Positions 8,178 to 16,116 of a stretch of DNA of 16,807 nt are shown here, in pieces. The notes beneath the pieces are model-generated. The model saw nothing but the letters and a program-made list of their open reading frames with translations. It had not been told where the DNA came from and ran no database searches. Made by a program: the position numbers and the translations under genes. This DNA is from Oscillospiraceae bacterium (GTDB lineage Bacteria; Bacillota; Clostridia; Oscillospirales; Oscillospiraceae): positions 1 to 16,807 of the forward strand of contig JAFXBH010000056.1 in assembly GCA_017521875.1 (NCBI GenBank), written 5' to 3'. How positions within the stretch are numbered: position 1 is the first letter of the stretch; the number at the start of each line of letters is the position of its first letter.

Positions 8178-8717
8178 TCAAAGTACGGTATTTCTTAATG
8201 TTTTTTCCACGGCCTGTAAACGGTTCTGCACCGTACCGTCCACCTCAATACCGTCATAAGCAAGACGGATGCCGCCCAGTACCGTCGGGTCTTCCCTGCA
8301 CACAAGGAATACCTGTTTTCCGGTCATGGCCGTCAGTTTCTCCGTCAGTTTTTGTTTCTGCTCCTGACTCAGGGCAACGGCAGATACAACGTTCACCTGC
8401 AGGATTCCCTTTTCTTCATTGTACTGCTCCCGGTAGGCCCGGCAGCAATCCAAAAAATGGGTCATATATCCTTTTTCCGTCAACAATTTCAGAAAATTCA
8501 GCACATAGGTATGGACCTTGCCGCCAAAACTCTCCTGCAGCACATCCAGCCGCTCCTGCTTGGGCAGATTCCGGGCCGACAGCAATTTCAGATAATCCGG
8601 CTCCTGGGCAAACACACTTTCCAGCACAGAAAGTTCCTGCAGAATCTGTTCCTCCAGGCCCTCTTCGCTGGCCAGCAGATACAGACTCCGGCCGTAAACA
8701 TTTCCCGTCCGATTCAT
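8178..8717 (-). CDS. atpH: F1Fo ATP synthase delta subunit (OSCP)
   Basis: A 179-residue peripheral-stalk subunit that clamps the top of F1 to the b dimer. The N-terminal six-helix region begins with [16 protein letters not shown] and includes [26 protein letters not shown] and a C-terminal [19 protein letters not shown] match the family. Its start overlaps the atpF stop by 4 nt (ATGA), so translation is probably coupled. Sequence drift is high, as is normal for delta. Confidence 0.95.
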   Translation of the reverse strand: MNRTGNVYGRSLYLLASEEGLEEQILQELSVLESVFAQEPDYLKLLSARNLPKQERLDVLQESFGGKVHTYVLNFLKLLTEKGYMTHFLDCCRAYREQYNEEKGILQVNVVSAVALSQEQKQKLTEKLTAMTGKQVFLVCREDPTVLGGIRLAYDGIEVDGTVQNRLQAVEKTLRNTVL

Positions 8718-9214
8718 TGCTGCTCACCCAATTCTTCCAGGAAACTGTCCACCAATTTCTTCTGACGGGCAGCATCCAAACTCTGGCCTACCACCTTGCC
8801 GGCAATCTCCAGAGCAATGACAGAAATCTCGTCCTTGGCATCATTCAGAGCCTTTTTCTTTTCACGGGCAATGTCCGCAGAGGCCTTTTCCCGAATGGCA
8901 TCTGCCTCCCGGTTGGCCTGGCGGAGGATCTCCTCCTCCCGGTTCTTCCCTCGCTCCATAGCCTCTTTCACGATGGTCTCGCCGGTTGCCTGGGCCGCAG
9001 CAAGTTGGCTTTTATATTCCGTTTCCAACGCATCTGCACTGTCCTTGGCGTTTTGCGCCTGGGCATACAGATCGTCAATTTCCTTCTGGCGGCTGTCGAT
9101 CATATCCTTTACCGGCTGAAAAAGATACTTTTTCGCCACAAAGAACAACAGCAGAAAGTTCAAAAGGACAAACAGCGCCGTCCAGAAATCAACGCCAATA
9201 AAACTCTCAAACAT
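8714..9214 (-). CDS. atpF: F1Fo ATP synthase b subunit
   Basis: A 166-residue peripheral-stalk protein. One N-terminal membrane helix (about residues 9-26, FWTALFVLLNFLLLFFVA) is followed by KKYLFQPV and a long charged helix (about 35-145) rich in Ala, Glu, Lys and Gln that should form the parallel b coiled coil. The C-terminal end binds delta. AAAGGAGC precedes the ATG by 6 nt. Only one b-type gene is present, so a homodimeric stalk is expected. Confidence 0.97.
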   Translation of the reverse strand: MFESFIGVDFWTALFVLLNFLLLFFVAKKYLFQPVKDMIDSRQKEIDDLYAQAQNAKDSADALETEYKSQLAAAQATGETIVKEAMERGKNREEEILRQANREADAIREKASADIAREKKKALNDAKDEISVIALEIAGKVVGQSLDAARQKKLVDSFLEELGEQQ

Positions 9215-9253
9215 GGTTTTGCTCCTTTCTGCAAGAATATTTCGCAGACAGGA

Positions 9254-9505
9254 TTACACGTTGGTAGCAAACAGGATCAGGAATGCGATCAGCAGAGAGT
9301 AGATACCGGTGGTCTCGGTAATGGCACAACCCAGGATCATATTGGTACGCAGAGTATCAGCCGTCTCAGGCTGACGGGCCATACCCTCCAGAGCCTTACC
9401 AACGGCATTGCCTTCACCCATAGCGGGGCCGATTGCGCCGATGCCCATACACAGACCTGCACCGATTGCACACATTGCCTTCAAAAAATATGCATTGAAT
9501 TCCAT
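9254..9505 (-). CDS. atpE: F1Fo ATP synthase c subunit, Na+-type binding motif
   Basis: An 83-residue two-helix hairpin that forms the rotor ring. The first helix has GPAMGEGNAVGKALEG with Glu31; the loop has ARQPE; the second helix has AITETTGIYSLL with the ion-binding Glu64, Thr65, Thr66 and Tyr69. Compared with the known Na+ ring of Ilyobacter (Gln32, Glu65, Ser66, Thr67, Tyr70), the Gln is replaced by Glu and Ser by Thr. This gives a two-carboxylate site like the one described for Fusobacterium nucleatum. Na+ coupling is therefore the likely reading, though it is not proven. AGGAGG precedes the ATG. Confidence 0.97.
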   Translation of the reverse strand: MEFNAYFLKAMCAIGAGLCMGIGAIGPAMGEGNAVGKALEGMARQPETADTLRTNMILGCAITETTGIYSLLIAFLILFATNV

Positions 9506-9536
9506 ACTATTTTCCTCCTAAAAATGGTTTACATAA

Positions 9537-10430
9537 TTATTTTGCCTGTTCCGCAGGCGGGGGACACGCACCGGCAATATACACCATGCTCAGCAAAGTA
9601 AATACCAATGCCTGCACGAAGCCGGAAAAAACGTCAAAGTAAATGCTCAGGATGGCGGGGATACCCAACGCCAGCACCGGCACACCGGAGAGCAGGCCAA
9701 ACGCCTGCAAAAGGCCAAACAGGCCTAACATTCCACACAAAGCAGATAACAATTTGACCCGAATCTGGTTTTTCTTGTTTACAAGCCAGATCACAACGGC
9801 TGCTCCTATCAGTACCACACCCATCAGCCAGCCTACAGATGCAATTAAGTTCAGCACCATAGACGACAGCAGCGCAAATGCCGTATAGATAATAGATGTG
9901 ATCACGCCGCCGCCGGCCACATTGCCGAAGTGACGGAATGCCATGGAAATGGGCTGGGCGATCTCCGAAATAATATTCATAGGTGTCATCACCACGATGG
10001 GTTCGGTAAATCCTTTCAGCCAGGATACAAAGCCGTTGTTTTTAATATTGTTGTACCAAATCAGCGCGGTGATCATCAGCGCCCACACAAGGGTACAACT
10101 GAGATCGGCGGTAACGGAACGCAAAAATCCGGTCATGCCGATCAGGCTTCCGCAGATACTGCTGAGAAACAGCGTGCCCATAAAAGGTGCCCAGTGGATA
10201 TTGTGGGCGCCCATAGCGCTGGATGTCAGGTTGTAGATCATACTGACGCCTTTTTCCACCAGTACCTGCACCCCGGAGGGCCTCTTTTTCAAATTCCTGC
10301 CCAATAAAATGCAGGCAATGACCAATCCCAGTGTTACCACACAGGAAGATACTGTGGTCTGGGTAATGGGAATACCGCCGAAAATCGGAATGGTAAAATA
10401 GACAAATGCACCGGTTACATTCACATTCAT
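9537..10430 (-). CDS. atpB: F1Fo ATP synthase a subunit, with an apparent internal two-helix insert
   Basis: A 297-residue membrane stator subunit that carries the ion half-channels. Essential Arg166 lies in SMAFRHFGNVAGGG (162-175), and the final helix has GFVQALVFTLLSMVYI with the conserved Gln. The position equivalent to E. coli Glu219 is Gly175. About 120 residues lie between Arg166 and the end of the last helix, against about 60 in E. coli. The surplus (roughly 191-250) holds two hydrophobic stretches (198-217 and 227-247) split by NKKNQIRVK, while the N-terminal part is shorter than in E. coli. The start overlaps the upstream atpI stop by 4 nt (ATGA). Confidence 0.95.
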   Translation of the reverse strand: MNVNVTGAFVYFTIPIFGGIPITQTTVSSCVVTLGLVIACILLGRNLKKRPSGVQVLVEKGVSMIYNLTSSAMGAHNIHWAPFMGTLFLSSICGSLIGMTGFLRSVTADLSCTLVWALMITALIWYNNIKNNGFVSWLKGFTEPIVVMTPMNIISEIAQPISMAFRHFGNVAGGGVITSIIYTAFALLSSMVLNLIASVGWLMGVVLIGAAVVIWLVNKKNQIRVKLLSALCGMLGLFGLLQAFGLLSGVPVLALGIPAILSIYFDVFSGFVQALVFTLLSMVYIAGACPPPAEQAK

Positions 10431-10834
10431 TCTGCTTGCTCACCCGGCTTTCTTTTAAAAAATTCCTGTAGTGTCAGAGTAAACCGCACAAAAATCAGGG
10501 GTACCACCAACGCAATCACATTACAAAGGCCGCTTTTGGCAAAGGCAAACAGCACCACTGCCATCGCCACCATACGCAGGATATAGGATAGTTTTATGGT
10601 GGCCTGTCCACCCTTGACATTTTGCTGCTCCGCCTTATCGGCAGCAATACTTACGCCAATAGCCATAGCGAAGAAATTGGCCACAGACACAACGCCGCCT
10701 ACGATGCCGCCCAGCAGTACCGTCCGGTCAAACTGACCCAGCAGTGCAAAAATTCCCACCATGGCAGCCACACCTACGGCCTCACCCAGAGCGACCACAC
10801 CCGTCTGGTTCAGCACATATTTCCGCATATCCAT
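10427..10834 (-). CDS. atpI: ATP synthase subunit I (AtpI family)
   Basis: A 135-residue membrane protein with about four hydrophobic segments (GVVALGEAVGVAAMVGIFALL, LLGGIVGGVVSVANFFAMAIG, LRMVAMAVVLFAFA, and VIALVVPLIFVRF) and a basic C-terminal tail. It matches the AtpI family by position and pattern. AtpI helps c-ring assembly in some bacteria, including Na+-type enzymes such as that of Acetobacterium. The open frame begins at a TTG (10852) that overlaps the ribosome site. The ATG at 10834 has GAGGAGG 9 nt upstream and is preferred. It follows atpZ and overlaps atpB by 4 nt. Confidence 0.85.
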   Translation of the reverse strand: MDMRKYVLNQTGVVALGEAVGVAAMVGIFALLGQFDRTVLLGGIVGGVVSVANFFAMAIGVSIAADKAEQQNVKGGQATIKLSYILRMVAMAVVLFAFAKSGLCNVIALVVPLIFVRFTLTLQEFFKRKPGEQAE

Positions 10835-10852
10835 ACAGGTTGTCCTCCTCAA

Positions 10853-11107
10853 TCAGTCGTGTTCCGTAAAAGACAGGGGTTGTTTTTCTTCCTTGGTGTC
10901 CTTGCCCAGTCTGCTCAGCACTTTCAGATTCCGCACGAAACCGTCCACTGCGGAAATAAGCCCCAGGCCAATTCCCACAAACAACACCCAATTCCCCCAA
11001 CCAAACCGGTTTCTTAACCACACTGCCAGCAGGATAAAGCCTGCCAAGGGAACTGCCGTGCTGAATCCCAACTGGGTCAACCACGCAACAAGGTGCAGAT
11101 TTTTCAT
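10853..11107 (-). CDS. atpZ: AtpZ-like small membrane protein of the ATP synthase operon
   Basis: An 84-residue protein with two membrane helices (about 8-30, LTQLGFSTAVPLAGFILLAVWL, and 38-57, WVLFVGIGLGLISAVDGFV) and a charged C-terminal tail. Size, topology and first position in the operon fit AtpZ, which in Bacillus works with AtpI and has been linked to Mg2+ handling and enzyme assembly. The upstream ATG at 11122 lies within the ribosome site; GGGGAG is 7 nt before the ATG at 11107, so that start is chosen. Confidence 0.8.
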   Translation of the reverse strand: MKNLHLVAWLTQLGFSTAVPLAGFILLAVWLRNRFGWGNWVLFVGIGLGLISAVDGFVRNLKVLSRLGKDTKEEKQPLSFTEHD

Positions 11108-11138
11108 CCTATATCTCCCCATTATATATCGTACATAT

Positions 11139-11166
11139 ATTATACCAAAATCTCCCTATTATGCAA
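11139..11166 (-). promoter_or_regulatory. Promoter of the atp operon
   Basis: Minus strand: TTGCAT (-35, 11161-11166), 16-bp spacer, TATAAT (-10, 11139-11144), start near 11132, leader about 25 nt. A perfect inverted repeat CCCTATT/AATAGGG (11154-11171) covers the -35 box. It is the only convincing promoter seen ahead of the ten atp genes. Confidence 0.75.
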
Positions 11167-11272
11167 TAGGGTATCTCCCATATTTTGCAAAAGTTTTCCC
11201 CTTTTCCCTCTTCCCAACAGAACCAAAATATTGTAAACTGTAGATATACATTCAAAAGAAGGGGGTGCCACC

Positions 11273-13483
11273 ATGAACCAGCAGGAATTGGAGATCTTAC
11301 AGGGAATTATCAGCGCCGTTGTGTTTCAGAATTACGACAACGGCTATGCCGTTCTGCGACTCAGTCTGGAAGACAAGCAGACCGTAACCGTGGTAGGCAC
11401 CATCCCCCTGCCTGCAGTGGGTGAGCGGCTGATGGTCACCGGCAAATGGAGTACCCACTCCAGTTACGGCCGCCAGTTTGAGGCAGAGTTTTTGGAGCGG
11501 CTGATGCCCCAGACCGTTCCGGAGATTATTACATACCTGTCCAGTCGGGTGATCAAAGGCATCGGGCCGATTCTGGCCACCCGAATCGTAAACCGTTTTG
11601 GGGATCAAACCCTGCTGGTGATGGAACGGGAGCCGGAACGGCTTTCCGAAATCAGCGGCATTTCCGATAAGAAAGCCCTGGAAATCGGTGAAGAATTCCG
11701 TCTGCAGGTGGGTATGCGCCACCTGATGGAGTTCTTTACCCTCCACCAATTACCTGCCGACCTGGCAGTGCGAACTTATAAACTCTATGGCGAAGCAGCC
11801 ATTGACCTTTTATATGACGACCCCTACCTGCTGATGGACGAGGAACTGGATGCCCCCTTTGGGGCTGTGGATCGGTTTGCTATCGGTCTGGGCGTTTCGG
11901 CGGAAGATCCCCGCCGGGTAGCCGCGGGTATTCTGTTCGAACTGCGGTACAACCTGTCCGCTGGCCACAGTTTTCTGCCGGAAAACAAATTGATTGCCGC
12001 CACGGCCCAACTGCTGAATGTAGATTCCAACACCGTGGAAACAGGCATAGAGCGGCTGACAGAGGCAGAGATGTTGTACCGTGACCGGTTGAATGACATC
12101 GACATTCTGTACTTACCCGCCCTCCATCAGGCGGAAACCTACTGCACCCACCGATTGCTGCAGCACGCAGTCTGCCGTTTCCCTGCCCCTACAGCCCTCT
12201 CCAGAAAAATCAAGCAGGCCACCAAAGGACACATTGAATACTCCTCCCAGCAGGAACTGGCCCTGATGGAAGCCGCCACCTCCGGACTACTGTTGATCAC
12301 CGGCGGCCCGGGTACGGGCAAAACCACAATTGTCAACGGCATTCTCTCCCTTTACGCCCAGATGGGACTGGACTGTGTCCTGTGTGCCCCCACCGGTCGG
12401 GCGGCCAAACGGCTGACAGAAGTCACCGGCTATGATGCCGCCACCATTCACCGGCTTTTGGGTGCCGGCATTGACCACCATACCGGCAAACTGTTCTTTG
12501 CCAAAAACGAAAGCGACCCGCTGAAAGCCGACGCGGTGATCGTGGACGAGATGTCTATGGTGGATATTGAACTTTTGAGCAGCCTTTTGCAAGCCGTTCC
12601 CCCTCACGGACGGCTGATTCTGGTAGGCGACCCGGACCAGTTGCCTCCCGTAGGCCCAGGATTCCCCTTCCGGGATATGCTCCGCAGCAATATGCTGCCC
12701 TCCGTGCGGCTGACAGAGATCTTCCGTCAGGCCCAGGAAAGTCTCATTGTAATGAACGCCCACCGGGTCAACAAGGGCGAACTGCCGGAACTGAGAAACC
12801 GAAAAAGCGACTTTTTCTTTCTCCCTGCCCCATCGGCTGAGGAGACCGCCCAGACCATCGTCAGTCTGTGCGCTACCCGGCTGCCGCAAAATATGGGTAT
12901 TCCCCCTGAGCAGATTCAGGTTCTCTGCCCTACCAAGAAAGGCCCTGCCGGCACATTTGTTTTAAACAAACTGCTGCAAAAAAGCCTCAACCCCCCTGCC
13001 CCCGGCAAACAGGAACACACCTTCGGGGAAATCCTCTTCCGGGAGGGCGACCGGGTAATGCAGATTCGCAATAATTACGACCTTATGTGGAAAAAGGCCG
13101 ACGGCAGCGCCATCGGTGCCGGCATCTTCAACGGGGATGTGGGCATCATTCAGTCTATTGACCCCCAAACCGAACTGGTACGGGTGGTCTTTGACGACCG
13201 GGAGGCGGATTACGATTTTACCCAGTTGGGAGAATTGGAACTGGCTTACGCCATCACCGTCCACAAAAGCCAGGGCAGCGAATATCGGGCTGCCATTCTC
13301 TCCTGCAGCAACGCCTCTCCATATCTGCTGAACCGTAGTGTTCTGTACACCGCCATCACACGCGCCAGGGAACTGATGATTCTGACGGGCCGGGAGGATG
13401 TGGTAGCCGCTATGACAGAAAATGCGCAAACCGGCCGGCGATATACCGGTTTAAAACTCCGCCTGCAGAAAAAGGAGGGTTAG
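11273..13483 (+). CDS. recD2: RecD2-type ATP-dependent 5'-3' DNA helicase
   Basis: A 736-residue superfamily 1B helicase. The N-terminal OB-like domain (about 10-80) and a helix-hairpin-helix region (about 90-160, with IKGIGPILATRI and LSEISGISDKKA) are typical of RecD2 rather than of the RecBCD subunit RecD. The motor has Walker A GGPGTGKT (344-351), CAPTGRAAKRL (371-381), DEMSMVD (425-431), GDPDQLPPV (452-460), HKSQGSE (664-670) and YTAITRA (692-698), all intact. It should unwind DNA during repair and replication stress. GGGGGTG precedes the ATG. It leads a tight group with comF and the mreB-like gene; upstream only a weak TATACA (11245-11250) without a good -35 box is visible. Confidence 0.96.
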   Translation: MNQQELEILQGIISAVVFQNYDNGYAVLRLSLEDKQTVTVVGTIPLPAVGERLMVTGKWSTHSSYGRQFEAEFLERLMPQTVPEIITYLSSRVIKGIGPILATRIVNRFGDQTLLVMEREPERLSEISGISDKKALEIGEEFRLQVGMRHLMEFFTLHQLPADLAVRTYKLYGEAAIDLLYDDPYLLMDEELDAPFGAVDRFAIGLGVSAEDPRRVAAGILFELRYNLSAGHSFLPENKLIAATAQLLNVDSNTVETGIERLTEAEMLYRDRLNDIDILYLPALHQAETYCTHRLLQHAVCRFPAPTALSRKIKQATKGHIEYSSQQELALMEAATSGLLLITGGPGTGKTTIVNGILSLYAQMGLDCVLCAPTGRAAKRLTEVTGYDAATIHRLLGAGIDHHTGKLFFAKNESDPLKADAVIVDEMSMVDIELLSSLLQAVPPHGRLILVGDPDQLPPVGPGFPFRDMLRSNMLPSVRLTEIFRQAQESLIVMNAHRVNKGELPELRNRKSDFFFLPAPSAEETAQTIVSLCATRLPQNMGIPPEQIQVLCPTKKGPAGTFVLNKLLQKSLNPPAPGKQEHTFGEILFREGDRVMQIRNNYDLMWKKADGSAIGAGIFNGDVGIIQSIDPQTELVRVVFDDREADYDFTQLGELELAYAITVHKSQGSEYRAAILSCSNASPYLLNRSVLYTAITRARELMILTGREDVVAAMTENAQTGRRYTGLKLRLQKKEG

Positions 13484-13484
13484 T

Positions 13485-14150
13485 ATGCTCTCCAAACTTC
13501 TCGCCCTGATTTTCCCGCCCAAATGCGTTTTGTGCAAGAAAATCCTCACTGGAGAGGAGACGGATTTCTGCCACCATTGCCGGCAGAATGCTCCGGAGAC
13601 AAGAAAATCCAATTTGCGGTTTTCTTTTCTTGCAGGATGGACCGCGGTGTGGTATTATAAAGATGATGCGCGGAAAAGCCTTCTGCGATATAAGTTCTCC
13701 GGTCGCCGCAATTATGCCCCTGCCTACGGGCGGAGACTGGCAATGCATCTGCAAAAAGAGGGCTATACCGGCTTCGATATACTGACCTTCGTGCCCATTG
13801 CCCCTATACGCCGGTATTTCCGCGGTTATGACCAGGTGGAACTGCTGTCAGATGCAGTGGGTCGTGAACTGGAAATGCCATCTGTCCGCACACTGCGAAA
13901 GATCCGCAACACACCACCCCAGTCCGGCATCCGGGATGTGTCCCGCCGCCGGGCCAATGTGCTGGGGGCTTATCGGGAATGTGACCCCGAAAACATCCGC
14001 GGCAAACGCATCCTCCTGCTGGACGATGTGATCACCACCGGCGCCACCGCATCGGAATGCGCCAGAGTTCTTCTGACCGCCGGTGCCAAAGAAGTGTTTT
14101 GCGCTACCATGGCGGTAGCCAGCCATAATACCAAAAATGTAGGTGAATGA
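13485..14150 (+). CDS. comF: ComF family phosphoribosyltransferase-like protein
   Basis: A 221-residue protein. The N-terminal zinc ribbon has Cys14-x2-Cys17 and Cys29-x2-Cys32. The phosphoribosyltransferase-like fold has VPIAPIRRYFRGYDQ (103-117) and the PRPP-loop ILLLDDVITTGAT (176-188). In naturally competent bacteria ComF is needed for DNA uptake, with a cytosolic role in handling incoming single-stranded DNA; whether this organism is competent is not shown here. AAAGGAGGG lies inside the end of recD2, and the ATG follows the recD2 stop by 1 nt. Pairing with a helicase gene fits a DNA-processing role. Confidence 0.93.
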   Translation: MLSKLLALIFPPKCVLCKKILTGEETDFCHHCRQNAPETRKSNLRFSFLAGWTAVWYYKDDARKSLLRYKFSGRRNYAPAYGRRLAMHLQKEGYTGFDILTFVPIAPIRRYFRGYDQVELLSDAVGRELEMPSVRTLRKIRNTPPQSGIRDVSRRRANVLGAYRECDPENIRGKRILLLDDVITTGATASECARVLLTAGAKEVFCATMAVASHNTKNVGE

Positions 14151-14151
14151 T

Positions 14152-15192
14152 ATGCAACTGATCTCCCGAGACCTGGGTATCGACCTGGGAACATCCAATG
14201 TATTGGTTTATAAAATGGACACGGGCATCGTGGCCCGGGAGCCCTCTGTGGTAGCCTTGGACCGAAACTCCGGCAAGGTGCTGCAGGTAGGCGCTGCCGC
14301 CCGGAATATGATGGGCCGTACGCCCGGCAATGTGGTGGCGATGCACCCCCTGAAGGACGGTGTGGTGGCTGACCACGACCTGACGGTGAAAATGCTGCAG
14401 AAATTTTTCCGGGATGCCGGTGGCTCTTCCATGTTCACCCCCAAACCCAGAGTGGTCATCAGCATTCCCAGCGGTGTAACCCAAATGGACGAACGGGCGG
14501 TCATTAACGCGGCTATGGAAGCCGGCGCACGGCGTGTCTACCTGATTGAAGAACCTTTGGCTGCTGCCCTTGGTGCCGGTTTGGACTTAAGTGGCCCCCG
14601 GGGTCACCTGGTGGTGGATATTGGTGGCGGCACTACGGACATTGCCGTACTGACCATGAACGGTGTAGCCAACGCCTCCTCCATCAAACTGGCCGGTAAT
14701 CACTTTGATGAATCCATTGCCCGGTATGTACGGGCGAAATACCATGTGGTCATCGGCGCGTCCACTGCCGAAGATATTAAGATCCAGATTGGTTCCGTGT
14801 TCCCCCGCAGCGAAGAAACCACTATGGTTGTCCGGGGTCGGGACTCCAAATCCGGTATGCCACGGGATGTGAGCCTTACCGCTTCGGAAATTTGCGGTTT
14901 GCTGCAAAAATCTGCTAACCGGATTGCCGATGAAGTGCTGTCTGTGCTGGAAGACACTTCTCCGGAACTGGTGGGTGATATTGCCGACTCCGGCATTGTA
15001 CTCACCGGCGGTGGCAGCCAACTGTGGGGTATGGATATGCTGCTGCAAAGCCGCATCGGTATTCCCTGTACCGTTGCTGACGATCCTGCCTCCTGCGTAG
15101 CCTACGGCTGCGGCAAGAGTCTTAGTTGGATCTCCAAAATGACTGAGGGCCCTGCCAACCTGGCTCGCAAACGGCTGATGCAGGGATTCTGA
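14152..15192 (+). CDS. MreB/Mbl family actin-like cell-shape protein
   Basis: A 346-residue bacterial actin. Phosphate-1 loop GIDLGTSN (9-16), the MreB signature PLKDGVVADHD (66-76), LIEEPLAAALGAG (131-143), phosphate-2 VVDIGGGTTDIAV (154-166) and adenosine motif GIVLTGGGSQ (281-290) are all present. It should polymerise under the membrane and guide wall synthesis. No mreC or mreD is next to it, so it may be an Mbl- or MreBH-like paralog. A GTG at 14143 is in frame, but the ATG at 14152 with AGGTG upstream is a better start and sits 1 nt after the comF stop. A bidirectional terminator follows directly. Confidence 0.9.
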   Translation: MQLISRDLGIDLGTSNVLVYKMDTGIVAREPSVVALDRNSGKVLQVGAAARNMMGRTPGNVVAMHPLKDGVVADHDLTVKMLQKFFRDAGGSSMFTPKPRVVISIPSGVTQMDERAVINAAMEAGARRVYLIEEPLAAALGAGLDLSGPRGHLVVDIGGGTTDIAVLTMNGVANASSIKLAGNHFDESIARYVRAKYHVVIGASTAEDIKIQIGSVFPRSEETTMVVRGRDSKSGMPRDVSLTASEICGLLQKSANRIADEVLSVLEDTSPELVGDIADSGIVLTGGGSQLWGMDMLLQSRIGIPCTVADDPASCVAYGCGKSLSWISKMTEGPANLARKRLMQGF

Positions 15193-15206
15193 TTTTTAAA
15201 TTAAAA

Positions 15207-15243
15207 ACGGGTGTTACCGCGCAGGTAACACCCGTCTTTTTTA
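15207..15243. terminator. Bidirectional terminator between the mreB-like and Cys-rich genes
   Basis: A perfect 12-bp stem ACGGGTGTTACC (15207-15218) / GGTAACACCCGT (15224-15235) with loop GCGCA. It is followed by CTTTTTTT on the plus strand and a TTTTAATTTAAAAA run on the minus strand. The stop codon of the minus-strand gene lies inside the plus-strand T-run. Confidence 0.92.
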
Positions 15244-16065
15244 TCCGTTGGAGTAGTCACAAGTCCGGTCGCAATCTTTATCGCAACCGGTGGGGGCAAA
15301 CTGCCGGGTGGGGAACGGAATCCGGGAGAACATCTCGCAGGGATCTTCTCCGCAACCGGGGGTTTCACAGCACTCCTTGGTGGGAATGCTGTAATCCAGC
15401 ACCGGCACTACCAACTGGGCATCCCGCTCCAGCCGGATAATGGAGAACTGACCCAAACTAACCAGCAGCCGCCTCTGTTCCCCGGAGAGAACCAGTTCTT
15501 CGTCAAAGCAGCCGCAGATCCCGTCGGGAATCTTGTGGATCGTACACTCCTTGGAACAATGGCATACATCCACCACCCGGGAACTGAGAACCATCGGATC
15601 CAGCACTTCCACCACTGCGGTAGGCCGATTGGCGCTGACCCGGGTAACGCCGTCCGGGCCACCCAAACGGGTGTCGCTGGTATAGATATGGGCCCGGCTG
15701 TCCTCCCCGCAGAGAACTGCCCGTTTGGAGAATACTGCCACACCGTGCAAAGTTACCGGCCGGCCAGCCCCCACCACTGTGTCCGCTAAAATCCGATAGT
15801 AGAATGTGGCATCTACACAGTAGTGATGGCCATCGAATGCCACCGGCTCTACATCTATATAAGTATAGAGAAGTTCTGCGCACCGCACCTTTGCACCGGT
15901 GCAATTCTCCAGAATATTCTGAGATGTTCTGGTGAGGAACACCCGCAGATCTTCGATGCAGTCTTTATCCCGACAACTGTCAGTGATCTTCCTGGTGTGA
16001 ATGGAAAGGGCCTCCTGCAAATCTTCCACATTGCAGCGCACACTTCCCGGACAACGCTCACTCAT
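15241..16065 (-). CDS. Conserved Cys-rich protein of unknown function (Clostridia)
   Basis: A 274-residue protein with 20 cysteines (5, 11, 31, 36, 55, 62, 83, 119, 168, 170, 174, 184, 186, 232, 233, 238, 243, 261, 265, 269) and no signal peptide or membrane helix. The middle part (about 60-165) is beta-rich, with LLYTYIDVEPVAFDGHHYCV. A Cys cluster CHCSKEC (168-174) is followed by RLERDAQLVVPVLDYSIPTK (211-230), and the tail has CCETPGCGEDPCEMF and RIPFPTRQFAP. I recall similar unnamed proteins in Clostridia, and the motifs PCEMF and FPT look conserved. A spore-coat or metal-binding role is possible but unproven. GGAGG lies 7 nt before ATG 16065; 21 further upstream in-frame codons lack a ribosome site. 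Confidence 0.8.
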   Translation of the reverse strand: MSERCPGSVRCNVEDLQEALSIHTRKITDSCRDKDCIEDLRVFLTRTSQNILENCTGAKVRCAELLYTYIDVEPVAFDGHHYCVDATFYYRILADTVVGAGRPVTLHGVAVFSKRAVLCGEDSRAHIYTSDTRLGGPDGVTRVSANRPTAVVEVLDPMVLSSRVVDVCHCSKECTIHKIPDGICGCFDEELVLSGEQRRLLVSLGQFSIIRLERDAQLVVPVLDYSIPTKECCETPGCGEDPCEMFSRIPFPTRQFAPTGCDKDCDRTCDYSNG

Positions 16066-16116
16066 GGTAATACCTCCCGAGATGTGATATAGAAAATAAG
16101 CCAATCGCTTATGACA

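Noticed and set aside
9215..9253. Weak TCTGC/GCAGA hairpin between atpE and atpF
   Set aside because: Five base pairs with a long loop and no T-run; probably chance.
8198..9601. Plus-strand open frame of about 467 codons opposite atpH, atpF and atpE
   Set aside because: It spans three minus-strand genes with clear family motifs, so it is antisense noise.
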